Shown here: piece by piece, positions 25,490 to 35,466 of the stretch
Position numbering within the stretch: position 1 is the first letter of the stretch
Layout of the letters: the number at the start of each line of letters is the position of its first letter
Assembly (NCBI GenBank): GCA_022781715.1
Contig: JALETB010000006.1
Coordinates: forward strand, 1 to 56,244
Reading direction: 5' to 3'
Origin: Clostridiales bacterium
GTDB taxonomy: Bacteria; Bacillota; Clostridia; Christensenellales; Borkfalkiaceae
DNA length: 56,244 nt
Position numbers and translations under genes: made by a program
Notes under the pieces: generated by a model
The model's database searches: none
Told to the model about the DNA's origin: nothing
Seen by the model: the letters and a program-made list of their open reading frames with translations, nothing else

Positions 25490-26923
25490 ATGGCTAAAAG
25501 ATATCAGAACAGAGATTGGAAAAGAGCAATGACGATAAGGCTTGACTATAACAATATGATGCGCGAATTCATCGGCGAAGAGGGGATAACGAGAGAAGAA
25601 CTGGTAGCGTACAGAAAGGTTGCCGACAAAGCGCTCGGAAAACTCGAAAGCGAAAAGGGCAAAGGCTGGCTCGGCTGGATGGATTTGCCCCTTCATCAAA
25701 GAGAAGTCGTTGCGGACATAAACAAAACGGCTAAGGAGATAAGAAGAACGGCAAAATATTTCGTCGTTCTCGGCATCGGCGGCAGCGCGCTCGGCCCTAT
25801 CGCCGTTTTTCAGGCTCTTTGCCACCTTCATTATAACGACCTTCCCGCAAAAGAGAGGAAAGCACCCAAGTTTTACGTCGAGGACAATATCGACCCTGAA
25901 AGAATGGCTGCGCTTTTCGATGTTATCGATGTTGAGAAAACCGTTTTCAACGTTATAACAAAGAGCGGTTCTACGTCCGAAACTATGTCGCAATATCTGA
26001 TAATATACGATATGCTCAAAGCGAAACTTGGCGACAAGGTTAAAGATCACGTTATCGCGACCACTTCGAAAGATTCCGGCAATCTTATAAAAATCGCTAA
26101 AGCAGAGGGCTATAAAACGTATTATATTCCCGACGGAGTTGGCGGAAGATTTTCCGAACTCAGCCCCGTGGGGCTTCTTCCCGCTGCGGTGACGGGCGTC
26201 GATATCGGCGAACTTTTAGCCGGCGCGGCGTATATGGCGCGAATTTCGATGAACAAAAATCTCAGCAAAAACCCGCCTCTTATGAACGCTATTTTGCAGG
26301 ATATCGCCATGAAGAGAGGCAAGAATATCTCCGTTATGATGCCTTATGCCGACGGGCTTAAATATTTTGCGGACTGGTATTGCCAGATCTGGGCGGAATC
26401 GCTCGGCAAAGAAGTCGATAACAACGGCGTGACGGTCAATGCGGGGCAGACCCCGGTAAAATCACTCGGCGTGACCGATCAGCACAGTCAGGTTCAACTT
26501 TACGCCGAAGGACCTTACGATAAGGTCGTGACGTTCATCGCCGTAAACAAATACAGAAAAGAAACCGCTATTCCGGAAGGCTGCGAAGATATTCCGGACG
26601 TGCATTTCCTTTGCGGACACACAATGAACGAACTCATCGACGCGGAGAGAAAGGCTACGGAATACGCGCTTACCGTTAAAAAGAGAATGAATCATACGAT
26701 AATTCTCCCCGAAATAAACGCGTTCACAATCGGCGAACTTATTTTCTATTTCGAAATGCAGACGGCATTCGAGGGCGAATTCCTCAACGTGAACACCTAT
26801 AATCAGCCGGGCGTAGAAAACGGAAAGAACGCCGCTTACGCGCTTCTTGGCAGAAAGGGTTACGAGGCAAAGAAAATCGAACTTTCGAGAGCGCCCGAAA
26901 AGAAAGACGCCTACATAATTTAA
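25490..26923 (+). CDS. pgi: Glucose-6-phosphate isomerase
   Basis: Interconverts glucose-6-P and fructose-6-P. SIS-domain enzyme with VLGIGGSALGP, ITKSGSTSET, GGRFSELSPVG (the PGI signature region) and DQHSQVQLYAEGP, ending in the helix with KK. 477 aa is in the bacterial range. AAGGAGAAGG lies just upstream of the ATG. Just before the glycogen genes, it supplies the gluconeogenic route into glucose-6-P. Confidence 0.96.
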   Translation: MAKRYQNRDWKRAMTIRLDYNNMMREFIGEEGITREELVAYRKVADKALGKLESEKGKGWLGWMDLPLHQREVVADINKTAKEIRRTAKYFVVLGIGGSALGPIAVFQALCHLHYNDLPAKERKAPKFYVEDNIDPERMAALFDVIDVEKTVFNVITKSGSTSETMSQYLIIYDMLKAKLGDKVKDHVIATTSKDSGNLIKIAKAEGYKTYYIPDGVGGRFSELSPVGLLPAAVTGVDIGELLAGAAYMARISMNKNLSKNPPLMNAILQDIAMKRGKNISVMMPYADGLKYFADWYCQIWAESLGKEVDNNGVTVNAGQTPVKSLGVTDQHSQVQLYAEGPYDKVVTFIAVNKYRKETAIPEGCEDIPDVHFLCGHTMNELIDAERKATEYALTVKKRMNHTIILPEINAFTIGELIFYFEMQTAFEGEFLNVNTYNQPGVENGKNAAYALLGRKGYEAKKIELSRAPEKKDAYII

Positions 26924-27006
26924 ACGATGGATTTATAAACGACAAAATTGAGCGGCGGAAAACTCGCAGAAAGAAAGATAAAATGAATTCGGAACAGGAG
27001 CATCGG

Positions 27007-28869
27007 ATGCCAAAGAAAAACGATTTAGCAAAATTTTTGTTCCATCAGGGAACGAATTACAAAGCCTACGAATATCTCGGCTCGCATTTTACGTCGCGCG
27101 GAGGAAAGAAAGGCGTTATATTCAGAGTGTGGGCGCCTTCCGCGAAAGCGGTTTCGGTGGTCGGAGATTTTAACGAATGGAACGAGTCCGTAACGCCGAT
27201 GACGAACGACGGCGGGGTTTTTGAGGCGTTCGTCGAAGGTTTGAAAACATATGACAATTATAAATATTGCGTAACGTCCGACGGCGGAAAAGTTCTCAAA
27301 GCCGATCCTTACGCGTTCCACTTTGAAACAAGGCCGGCAACCGCTTCCAAAATTTACGATTTAGACGGTTATAACTGGAAAGACGAGGAATATTTTAAGG
27401 CGAGAAAAGAGCAGAATACTCATTTACTTCCGATGAATATTTACGAGGTCAATCTTTTGTCGTTCAAACGCAAAGAAAACGGCGATTATTATTCTTATAA
27501 TGAACTTATCCGCGAACTCGTTCCGTACGTAAAATCCCACGGATATAATTATGTGGAGATGATGCCGCTTACGGAATATCCCTTCGACGGTTCGTGGGGA
27601 TATCAGACTACGGGATATTTCGCCGTGACTTCGAGGCTCGGAACGCCGAAGGATTTTATGTCTCTCGTCGACGCGTTTCACAAGGAAAATATCGGCGTTA
27701 TTCTCGATTGGGTTCCCGCACATTTTCCTAAGGACGAATTCGGGCTTTATGAATTCGACGGCGCGCCCCTTTATGAAAATAAGGGGTGGGACAGAATAGA
27801 GCATAAGGAATGGGGAACGAGAAGGTTCGATTACGGCAGAACGGAAGTTCAGTCATTCCTTGTTTCGTCGGCGTGCTTCTTTTTCGAAAAATATCATATC
27901 GACGGAATAAGGGTAGACGCGGTCGCGTCTATGCTTTATCTCGATTACGATAAAAAACCGGGCGAGTGGCTTCCGAATCAGTACGGCGACAATAAAAATC
28001 TCGAAGCGATCGCTTTCATCAAAAAACTCAACGAGGCCGTTCACGACGCCTATCCGTATGCGATAATGATTGCGGAAGAATCCACGGCATATCCTTACGT
28101 AACCCGCCCCGTGAAAGACGGCGGACTCGGGTTCGATTACAAGTGGAATATGGGTTGGATGAACGACGTGTTGTCTTATGTAAAAATCGACCCGTTGTTC
28201 AGAAAATACGAGCATAACAAACTCAATTTTTCGATGATGTACGCGTTTTCGGAACATTACATTCTTCCCATTTCGCACGACGAAGTCGTTCACGGAAAAT
28301 GTTCGCTTTTAAACAAACAGTTTGGTTCTTACGACGACAAGTTCGCCGGCGACAGAGCCTTTATGGGGTATATGATCGCTCATCCCGGCAAAAAACTTAT
28401 GTTTATGGGCGCGGAATTCGGGCAGTTTAAGGAGTGGAATTATAAGGAAGGACTTGAATTTTTCCTTAAAGACTACGAAAAACACGCCAAGTTGGACAGG
28501 TTCTTCACGGAACTCAACAAACTTTATCTTTCCGAGCCGGCTTTATTCGGCGACGATGACGGATGGGACGGTTTCGAATGGCTTTCCGCCGACGATAAAG
28601 ATCTCAATTCGCTCGCGTTCGTTCGTAAGTTCGGCGGCGAAAAGGTAATCGTGGCGATAAATTTCAGCGGGGCCGATATAAAATACAGATTCGGCGCGGA
28701 AAAGGGCGACTATGAAGTCCTTTTCGATTCCGATAAAAAGATTTACGGCGGAGACGGCAAAAGAAGAAAGAGAATTTATAAAACGGAAAAGAAAGAATGG
28801 AACGGCAAGCCGTATTCGCTCGAAGTCGATTTGCCGAAACTTTCTTTTATATATCTGAAAAAAAAATAA
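27007..28869 (+). CDS. glgB: 1,4-alpha-glucan branching enzyme
   Basis: Introduces alpha-1,6 branches into glycogen. N-terminal CBM48 ([20 protein letters not shown]), GH13 barrel with nucleophile region [10 protein letters not shown], acid/base IAEES and the SHDEVVHGK motif typical of branching enzymes, and a C-terminal beta domain ending in [12 protein letters not shown]. An ATG exists at 26983, but AGGAG (26996-27000) lies 6 nt before the ATG at 27007, so I start there (620 aa). First gene of the glg series. Confidence 0.95.
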   Translation: MPKKNDLAKFLFHQGTNYKAYEYLGSHFTSRGGKKGVIFRVWAPSAKAVSVVGDFNEWNESVTPMTNDGGVFEAFVEGLKTYDNYKYCVTSDGGKVLKADPYAFHFETRPATASKIYDLDGYNWKDEEYFKARKEQNTHLLPMNIYEVNLLSFKRKENGDYYSYNELIRELVPYVKSHGYNYVEMMPLTEYPFDGSWGYQTTGYFAVTSRLGTPKDFMSLVDAFHKENIGVILDWVPAHFPKDEFGLYEFDGAPLYENKGWDRIEHKEWGTRRFDYGRTEVQSFLVSSACFFFEKYHIDGIRVDAVASMLYLDYDKKPGEWLPNQYGDNKNLEAIAFIKKLNEAVHDAYPYAIMIAEESTAYPYVTRPVKDGGLGFDYKWNMGWMNDVLSYVKIDPLFRKYEHNKLNFSMMYAFSEHYILPISHDEVVHGKCSLLNKQFGSYDDKFAGDRAFMGYMIAHPGKKLMFMGAEFGQFKEWNYKEGLEFFLKDYEKHAKLDRFFTELNKLYLSEPALFGDDDGWDGFEWLSADDKDLNSLAFVRKFGGEKVIVAINFSGADIKYRFGAEKGDYEVLFDSDKKIYGGDGKRRKRIYKTEKKEWNGKPYSLEVDLPKLSFIYLKKK

Positions 28870-28897
28870 CAGCGTAAATGCTGAAACGGAGGGAAAA

Positions 28898-30088
28898 ATG
28901 ATAAGTAAAAAAGAATGCGTCGCGATGCTTCTTGCCGGAGGGCAGGGCAGCAGGTTGTTTGCACTGACAAACAAAATAGCAAAGCCTGCCGTAACTTACG
29001 GCGGAAAATACAGAATAATTGATTTTCCGCTTTCAAACTGCGTAAATTCGGGGATTGACACGGTCGGAGTGCTTACGCAGTATCAGCCGCTTATTTTAAA
29101 CGACTATATCGGGAACGGCGAGCCGTGGGATCTCGACCGTTCTAACGGCGGCGCGCATATTCTTTCGCCCTATCAGGCGAAGCACGGTTCGGAGTGGTTC
29201 AAAGGTACGGCAAACGCCATTTACCAGAACATTCCTTTCATAAAGAGATACAACCCCGATTACGTGCTTGTTTTGTCCGGAGACCATATCTATAAAATGG
29301 ATTATGCCGACATGCTTCGCAGACACAAGGCGACGGGTGCGGCTTGCACGATTGCGGCGATCAAAGTCCCGCTTTCCGAGGCTTCGAGATTCGGGATTTT
29401 AAACGTCGACGAAAACGGCGTTATTTATCAGTTCGAGGAAAAGCCGAAACAGCCTAAGAGCGACCTTGCGTCTATGGGTATCTATATTTTCTCGGCGGAT
29501 AAAATGTATAAGTACCTCGAAGAGGATGAGGCGGACGAAGAAAGTTCGAACGACTTCGGCAAAAACGTTCTCCCGAAAATGCTTGCTTCCGGCGAAAAAA
29601 TGGTATCTTACACGTTCGACGGCTACTGGAAAGACGTGGGAACGATTAATTCTTTGTTTGAATCGAATATGGACTTGCTCGGCGACGCGCCGAAATTCGA
29701 TATTTCCGATCCATCCTGGAGAATAAGGTCGAGAAACCCGATTGCTCCGCCTCAGTACATAGGCAGAAACGCGCGCGTGGTGGATTCGATCGTCGTTTCC
29801 GGTTGTGAAATCGAAGGGACGGTTGAAAACAGTATACTTTCGCACGACGTAAAAATCGCCGAAGGCGCGGTTGTGAGAAATTCCATAATTTACGCAGGCG
29901 CGGAAATTGAGAAAAACGCCGTTATCGATCACGCCATAATCGACGAAAACGTTAAAGTCGGCAAGGGGGCGAAGATCGGAGCGAAACAAAAAGGCTCATC
30001 GCTTTCGATTGCCGTCCTGGGAAGAGATATAACCGTTTCCGACAACGCGGTTGTCGAAGCCGGTAAAATAATCGACGAAAACGTTTAA
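28898..30088 (+). CDS. glgC: Glucose-1-phosphate adenylyltransferase, catalytic subunit
   Basis: Makes ADP-glucose from glucose-1-P and ATP, the committed step of bacterial glycogen synthesis. The pyrophosphorylase loop [14 protein letters not shown] is intact at residues 11-24, with [26 protein letters not shown] (metal aspartate) and [18 protein letters not shown] (G1P lysine region), followed by a left-handed beta-helix C-terminus that mediates oligomerisation and allostery. 396 aa. GGAGG lies 5 nt before the ATG. It should form a heterotetramer with GlgD encoded next. Confidence 0.97.
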   Translation: MISKKECVAMLLAGGQGSRLFALTNKIAKPAVTYGGKYRIIDFPLSNCVNSGIDTVGVLTQYQPLILNDYIGNGEPWDLDRSNGGAHILSPYQAKHGSEWFKGTANAIYQNIPFIKRYNPDYVLVLSGDHIYKMDYADMLRRHKATGAACTIAAIKVPLSEASRFGILNVDENGVIYQFEEKPKQPKSDLASMGIYIFSADKMYKYLEEDEADEESSNDFGKNVLPKMLASGEKMVSYTFDGYWKDVGTINSLFESNMDLLGDAPKFDISDPSWRIRSRNPIAPPQYIGRNARVVDSIVVSGCEIEGTVENSILSHDVKIAEGAVVRNSIIYAGAEIEKNAVIDHAIIDENVKVGKGAKIGAKQKGSSLSIAVLGRDITVSDNAVVEAGKIIDENV

Positions 30089-30102
30089 GGAGGGGGAAAA
30101 GA

Positions 30103-31212
30103 ATGAGTACGCTCGGATTGATTTTTTCAAATATACACGACAATAACGTTCCGGAACTTACGGCTAAAAGAACGGTTGCGTCCATACCGTTTTGCGGCAG
30201 ATATCGTCTTATCGACTTCGCGCTTTCTAACATGGTTAACTCCGATATTGCAAAAGTCGGCATAATCACGAAAAGCAATTTCCAGTCGCTTATGGACCAT
30301 ATAGGCAGCGGAAAGGATTGGGATCTCGCCCGTCACGTCGGAGGTTTATATATCCTTCCTCCGTTCGGTGTTACGGAGAGCAATATGCTTTACACCACAA
30401 GGCTCGAAGCGTTGAAAAGCGTTACGGGTTTTCTTGCCAAATCTCATGAAGATTATGTCGTAATGAGCGATTCGGATATGGTCTGCGCAGTCGACTTCAA
30501 ACCGATAATCGCAAAGCACGTTGCAAGCGGTGCGGATATGACGCTCGTTTACGTCAAAAAGAACAGAAGCGAAGTCGGCGGCAGAGAAAACGTTTTCCTC
30601 GACGTCGGCGCGGACGATAAGGTTAAGGGGGTCGTTTACGATTCGAAGAGCGACGAAGTCAACGTTTTCACGAATATGATCGTTATTTCGAGAACGCTTC
30701 TCATCAGTTTGCTTGCCGAAGCGTTTTCGCACGGCTCGACCTCGTTTGTTAAGGACGTTATCGACGGGCATATTCCCGCCGGCAGAGTTTACGCTTACGA
30801 GCATAAAGGTTATTACGAAGAAATCACATCGTTGCAGAAATATTACGACGAAAATCTTAAATTTCTCGATAAAGAAAAGAGAGAAGAGGTTTTCAGAAAG
30901 GCTAACGTCTATACGAAAGTCAAAGATTCCACGCCCACTCGTTACGGCGACAACGCGATAGTCAACAATTCGCTCATCGCGGACGGTTGCAGAATCGAGG
31001 GCGAAGTTTATAACAGTATCATTTTCAGAGGCGTAACGGTCGGCAGAGGCGCGGTTGTCAAAAATTGCGTTCTGATGCAGAACACGACCGTCGGCGAGAA
31101 AGTTTCGATGAATTGCATCATCACCGATAAGAACGTTTTCGTAAAGAGCAGAAGAACTCTTTCCGGAAGCGAAAATCACCCGTTCTATATCTCAAAAGGA
31201 ACAGTGGTATAA
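30103..31212 (+). CDS. glgD: GlgD, regulatory subunit of ADP-glucose pyrophosphorylase
   Basis: Homologue of GlgC without the catalytic loop: the N-terminus MSTLGLIFSNIHDNN replaces AGGQGSRL, while RYRLIDFALSNMVNS and the later beta-helix repeats remain. In Bacillota, GlgD is known to bind GlgC and raise its activity. 369 aa is typical. GGAGGGGG lies just before the ATG, 14 bp after glgC. Confidence 0.95.
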   Translation: MSTLGLIFSNIHDNNVPELTAKRTVASIPFCGRYRLIDFALSNMVNSDIAKVGIITKSNFQSLMDHIGSGKDWDLARHVGGLYILPPFGVTESNMLYTTRLEALKSVTGFLAKSHEDYVVMSDSDMVCAVDFKPIIAKHVASGADMTLVYVKKNRSEVGGRENVFLDVGADDKVKGVVYDSKSDEVNVFTNMIVISRTLLISLLAEAFSHGSTSFVKDVIDGHIPAGRVYAYEHKGYYEEITSLQKYYDENLKFLDKEKREEVFRKANVYTKVKDSTPTRYGDNAIVNNSLIADGCRIEGEVYNSIIFRGVTVGRGAVVKNCVLMQNTTVGEKVSMNCIITDKNVFVKSRRTLSGSENHPFYISKGTVV

Positions 31213-31223
31213 AAGGAGCAAAT

Positions 31224-33008
31224 ATGGCAAAAAAAGAGGTTAAAGCAACGGAAGAGAAGAAAAAAGAAGTTAAAACGGTAAAGAAAACTCAGGCGGAAGA
31301 AAAGATAGCGGCAAAAGCGGCAACCGAAAAGAAAGTCGCGCCCAAAAAGCTCACAGCCGAAAAGACAACTGAAAAGACAGTCGAAAAGACAGCCGAAAAG
31401 ACAAGCGGGAAAAAAGCGGCTGCAAAGCCCGAAAAGAAAATTGCCGAAAAGAAGGTTTCGGTTAAAAAGCCGTCGGAGAAAAAAGTTCCCGAGATAGAAC
31501 CCGACAAAAAGATTGCCGAAGCGCCGGAAATTGCGGAAGGCGACCTTAAGTTCGACGTAACGCCCGTCAATTCCGTTTTGTTTGTCGCAAGCGAGGCCAA
31601 TCCTTATCTCGGCAGCGGCGGACTTGCCGACGTTATCGGTTCGCTCCCAAAAACGCTTGCCGCAAACGGGAAATACGACGTGAGAGTGGTTATGCCTCTT
31701 TACGGCGACATAAGCGATAAATACAGAAGTCAGATGAGATTCCTTATGAATTTCAACGTTCCGCTTGCCTGGAGAAATCAGTATTGCGGCGTTTTTACGC
31801 TTAAAGCCGACGGAGTAACGTTCTATTTTATAGACAACGAATATTATTTCAAGAGAAGCGGCTTATACGGATTTTACGACGACGGAGAAAGATTTGCTTA
31901 TTTCTCCAAAGCCGCGCTCGAAATGATGGTTCATCTCGATTACTATCCGGAAATACTTCATTGTCACGACTGGCAGGCCGCGCTTTCGGTTATTTTCCTT
32001 AAAACGTTATACGCGAATCGATACGGCTATGATCATATCAAAGCACTTTTCACGATTCACAACATAGAATATCAGGGGAAATATGGCTACGATTGCTTAG
32101 GCGATTTGTTCGGCTTGCCCGAAAGCGTTAAACCCGCGCTCGATTACAACGGGTGCCTGAATCTGATGAAAGGCGCGATACAGTTCTCCGACAGGTTTTC
32201 AACCGTTTCGAGAATGTACGCGAACGAGATTAAAAATCCGTTTTTCGCCCACGGACTTCAGTATGTGATATGCGAAAACGAATTCAAACTCACCGGAATT
32301 CTCAACGGAATAGACGAAACGGTTTATAATCCCGAAACGGATGAAAAACTGTTCCGTAATTATTCCGCGGACGATACAAGCGGAAAAGCCGTTTGCAAAA
32401 AAGAACTTCAGAAGATGCTCGGTCTTCCCGAAAAGGACGACGCGCCGCTTATTTCGATAATTTCGCGGCTTGTTCCCGCAAAGGGGATTGACCTTGTCAA
32501 ATGCGTTATCGAAGAACTTCTTGCAGAAAACGTTCAGGTGGTAATCCTTGGGAAAGGCGAAGGCAATTACGAGGATTATTTCAGAATGCTTGCCGACAGA
32601 TATTCGGGCAAATGCAGAGCGATTATCGCATACAATAAGGACCTTGCGAGCAAAATATATTCGGCGTCGGATATATTCCTTATGCCTTCGAAGCAGGAGC
32701 CGTGCGGGTTGTCGCAGATGATAGCGTGCAGATACGGCGCGGTGCCTGTGGTGAGAGCCACGGGCGGATTATTCGACAGTATTTCGCCTTACAATAACGA
32801 TATGAGAAACGGCGGTAACGGATTCGTGTTCGGTAATTACAACGCTCACGAAATGCTTTACGTGATAAAGGACGCCGTGTATACGTACGGCAACAAAGAC
32901 GAATGGCGCGGAATTGTGAAAAGGGCGATGACTTCCGATTTCAGTTGGGAAAAGTCATCGGGAGAATATGAGAAATTATACGACAATATGCTGGGCGAGA
33001 TAAGATAA
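31224..33008 (+). CDS. glgA: Glycogen synthase (GT5) with basic repeat extension
   Basis: Transfers glucose from ADP-glucose to glycogen. The GT-B catalytic region starts near residue 115 (NSVLFVASEANPYL) and includes LHCHDWQAAL, TIHNIEYQG, FSTVS and the C-terminal MPSKQEPCGLSQMIACRYG and RATGGLFDS. Before it is an extension of about 110 residues rich in Lys, Ala, Glu and Thr, with AEKT/TEKT repeats. The ADP-glucose motif usually written KTGGL reads G130-S-G-G-L here, so the lysine that contacts ADP-glucose in E. coli GlgA is absent. Without the extension the length (about 480 aa) is normal. GGAG-like sequence precedes the ATG, 11 bp after glgD. Confidence 0.93.
   Translation: MAKKEVKATEEKKKEVKTVKKTQAEEKIAAKAATEKKVAPKKLTAEKTTEKTVEKTAEKTSGKKAAAKPEKKIAEKKVSVKKPSEKKVPEIEPDKKIAEAPEIAEGDLKFDVTPVNSVLFVASEANPYLGSGGLADVIGSLPKTLAANGKYDVRVVMPLYGDISDKYRSQMRFLMNFNVPLAWRNQYCGVFTLKADGVTFYFIDNEYYFKRSGLYGFYDDGERFAYFSKAALEMMVHLDYYPEILHCHDWQAALSVIFLKTLYANRYGYDHIKALFTIHNIEYQGKYGYDCLGDLFGLPESVKPALDYNGCLNLMKGAIQFSDRFSTVSRMYANEIKNPFFAHGLQYVICENEFKLTGILNGIDETVYNPETDEKLFRNYSADDTSGKAVCKKELQKMLGLPEKDDAPLISIISRLVPAKGIDLVKCVIEELLAENVQVVILGKGEGNYEDYFRMLADRYSGKCRAIIAYNKDLASKIYSASDIFLMPSKQEPCGLSQMIACRYGAVPVVRATGGLFDSISPYNNDMRNGGNGFVFGNYNAHEMLYVIKDAVYTYGNKDEWRGIVKRAMTSDFSWEKSSGEYEKLYDNMLGEIR
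31359..31406 (+). repeat. Four 12-bp tandem repeats inside glgA
   Basis: Four consecutive units gaaaagaca followed by act, gtc, gcc or agc, encoding EKT-x repeats in the basic N-terminal extension of GlgA. Such in-frame tandem units can expand or contract by slippage without breaking the frame. Confidence 0.85.
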
Positions 33009-33030
33009 TCGCAGCAAACAGGAGATACAA

Positions 33031-35463
33031 ATGGGAAAAACCGATATCACTCCCAAGGAAATGAAGGACGTAATCAGCGGAAAACTGTCGAGATATTTCG
33101 GCGTGTCCATCAAAGAAGCGTCAACGGAACAACTTTATAAATCGGTCGTCATGGCGGTGAGAGATATTCTTTTGGAAAAGAGGAACGCTTATCACTATAA
33201 GACTAAGGCGGCAAAAGCAAAAAGAGTTTACTATCTCTGCATGGAGTTTTTGCTCGGGCGTTCACTTAAAAACAATGTCTATAACCTCGGCATCGAGGAA
33301 CAGGTGAGCAAAGTTCTGAAAACGAGAGGATTGACGCTCGAGGATCTTTATGAACTCGAACCCGACGCAGGGCTCGGAAACGGGGGACTTGGCAGGCTCG
33401 CGGCTTGTTTTATGGATGCGCTCGCAAGCGGAAATTATCCCGCGATGGGATATTCAATTCGTTATGAATACGGCTTGTTCAAGCAGAAAATCGTCGACGG
33501 ATGGCAGACGGAACTTCCGGACGTGTGGCTTCCGGGCGGAGAAGTCTGGCTCACGCCGCGTTCCGATATGGCGGTAAGGGTTAAATTCGACGGAAAAATC
33601 ACCGAAGAATGGACGAGCGAAGGAATGAAAATAATTCAGAACGATTGTCAGGAAGTCGAAGCCATTCCTTACGATATGATGATTTCAGGCAAAGATTCCG
33701 AAGCGGTTTCCGTTTTAAGGCTCTGGGCGGCGAAGAGCGTGAGAAATTTCGACATGAATTCTTTCTCCGAGGGCGATTACGTTCGTTGCATGCAGGAGGA
33801 TAACGAGGCTGAACTCATTTCAAAAGTTCTTTATCCGTCCGACAACCATTCGGAAGGTAAATCTCTCAGATTAAAGCAGCAGTATTTCCTCGTTTCGGCA
33901 ACGTTGCAGAATATTATCAACGAACACGTCAGAAGATACGGCGACCTTCACACTCTTCCCGATATGGCGGCTATTCATATAAACGATACGCACCCTGCGC
34001 TTTGCATTCCGGAACTTATGAGAATTCTTATGGATGAACACGGTTTCGGCTGGGACGAATCGTGGGATATTGTGACAAGAACCGTCGCTTACACCAATCA
34101 CACCGTCATGAGCGAGGCTCTGGAGAAGTGGAACGAAGATCTTATCGAGAGAAGATTGCCGAGAATTTATGCGATCTTGAAAGAAATCAACCAGAGATTC
34201 TGCGGCGAAATGTGGAACAAGTTCCCGGGAGATTGGGATAAAATCGAAAGGATGTCGATTCTGTCGCACGGTCAGGCGAGAATGGCTAATCTTTCGGTGG
34301 TTGCTTCGCACACGGTGAACGGCGTTTCCAAACTCCACAGCGAAATAATCAAGACGAGTATTTTCAAGGACTTCAACGACGCGTATCCGGAGAAATTCAC
34401 CAACGTGACGAACGGAATCGCGCACAGAAGATGGCTTTGTCAGTCGAATAAAGAACTTTCCTCGCTGTTGACGGAATGTATCGGCGACGGATTCGTTATG
34501 CACCCGGAAGAACTTGCTAAGTTCAAAGCGTTTGAAAACGACGAAAGCGTGCTTAAACGTCTTGCGGAAATCAAAAGAATAAAGAAAGGGCAACTCACGT
34601 CTTACGTTTATAAAAAGACGGGATTCACCCTTTCGCCCGATTCGATTTTCGACGTTCAGGCAAAGAGGCTTCACGAGTATAAACGCCAACTTTTAAACGC
34701 GCTTTATATCATCAATTTATATAATAACTTAAAAGAAAATCCCGAGGCGGACGTGATCCCGAAAACCTTTATTTTCGGAGCGAAAGCCGCGCCGGGCTAC
34801 TATATGGCGAAGAGAATTATCAAACTTCTTTGCTCTATTGCCGAGGATCTGAGAAAAAATCCCGACAAGAGAATAAGAGAAAAACTCAACGTTATATATC
34901 TCGAAGATTACAACGTCACGATGGCGGAAACGCTTATGCCTGCGACCGAAATTTCCGAGCAGATATCCACTGCGGGCAAAGAGGCTAGCGGCACCGGCAA
35001 CATGAAGTTCATGATAAACGGCGCGCTCACGATCGGCACGCTCGACGGCGCGAACGTCGAGATGAAGGAGGCTGTCGGCGACGAGAATATATTTATTTTC
35101 GGAATGAACGCAAAACAGGTTGAGGATCTTTGGAAACACGGTTATGACGCCTGCGCGTTTTACAATAACAACGTCGTTCTTCAAAAGGTCATCGCAAGCC
35201 TTAAAGCGGGGTTTGCAGGGGAGAAGTTCGACGATATCGCAACCTATCTTCTCACCAATTCGCCTATTGCCGACCCGTATATGTGCATGGCTGATTTCAG
35301 CGATTTCCTCGCTATCCATGACAAGGCGGATAAGACTTATAAAGACATTCTGAAGTGGAATAAAATGTCTCTTAACAACATTGCCGGCGCGGGTATTTTC
35401 TCCGCCGACAGAAGCATAAAAGAATACGCCGAAAGAATTTGGCATCTTAAACAGATAAAGTGA
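33031..35463 (+). CDS. glgP: Glycogen phosphorylase
   Basis: Releases glucose-1-P from glycogen by phosphorolysis (GT35). Core motifs are LEPDAGLGNGGLGRLAACF, the substrate-side TNHTVMSEAL, VQAKRLHEYKRQLLN, and the PLP-lysine motif GTGNMKFMINGALTIGTLDGANVE (only key part: GNMKFM). 810 aa is typical. AGGAG lies 6 nt before the ATG, 22 bp after glgA, and the GH13 gene starts 3 bp after its stop. Confidence 0.97.
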   Translation: MGKTDITPKEMKDVISGKLSRYFGVSIKEASTEQLYKSVVMAVRDILLEKRNAYHYKTKAAKAKRVYYLCMEFLLGRSLKNNVYNLGIEEQVSKVLKTRGLTLEDLYELEPDAGLGNGGLGRLAACFMDALASGNYPAMGYSIRYEYGLFKQKIVDGWQTELPDVWLPGGEVWLTPRSDMAVRVKFDGKITEEWTSEGMKIIQNDCQEVEAIPYDMMISGKDSEAVSVLRLWAAKSVRNFDMNSFSEGDYVRCMQEDNEAELISKVLYPSDNHSEGKSLRLKQQYFLVSATLQNIINEHVRRYGDLHTLPDMAAIHINDTHPALCIPELMRILMDEHGFGWDESWDIVTRTVAYTNHTVMSEALEKWNEDLIERRLPRIYAILKEINQRFCGEMWNKFPGDWDKIERMSILSHGQARMANLSVVASHTVNGVSKLHSEIIKTSIFKDFNDAYPEKFTNVTNGIAHRRWLCQSNKELSSLLTECIGDGFVMHPEELAKFKAFENDESVLKRLAEIKRIKKGQLTSYVYKKTGFTLSPDSIFDVQAKRLHEYKRQLLNALYIINLYNNLKENPEADVIPKTFIFGAKAAPGYYMAKRIIKLLCSIAEDLRKNPDKRIREKLNVIYLEDYNVTMAETLMPATEISEQISTAGKEASGTGNMKFMINGALTIGTLDGANVEMKEAVGDENIFIFGMNAKQVEDLWKHGYDACAFYNNNVVLQKVIASLKAGFAGEKFDDIATYLLTNSPIADPYMCMADFSDFLAIHDKADKTYKDILKWNKMSLNNIAGAGIFSADRSIKEYAERIWHLKQIK

Positions 35464-35466
35464 TTT

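Noticed and set aside
31359..31406. CRISPR-like or regulatory short repeats
   Set aside because: The 12-bp units are contiguous, in frame with glgA and encode its EKT repeats; there are no spacers.
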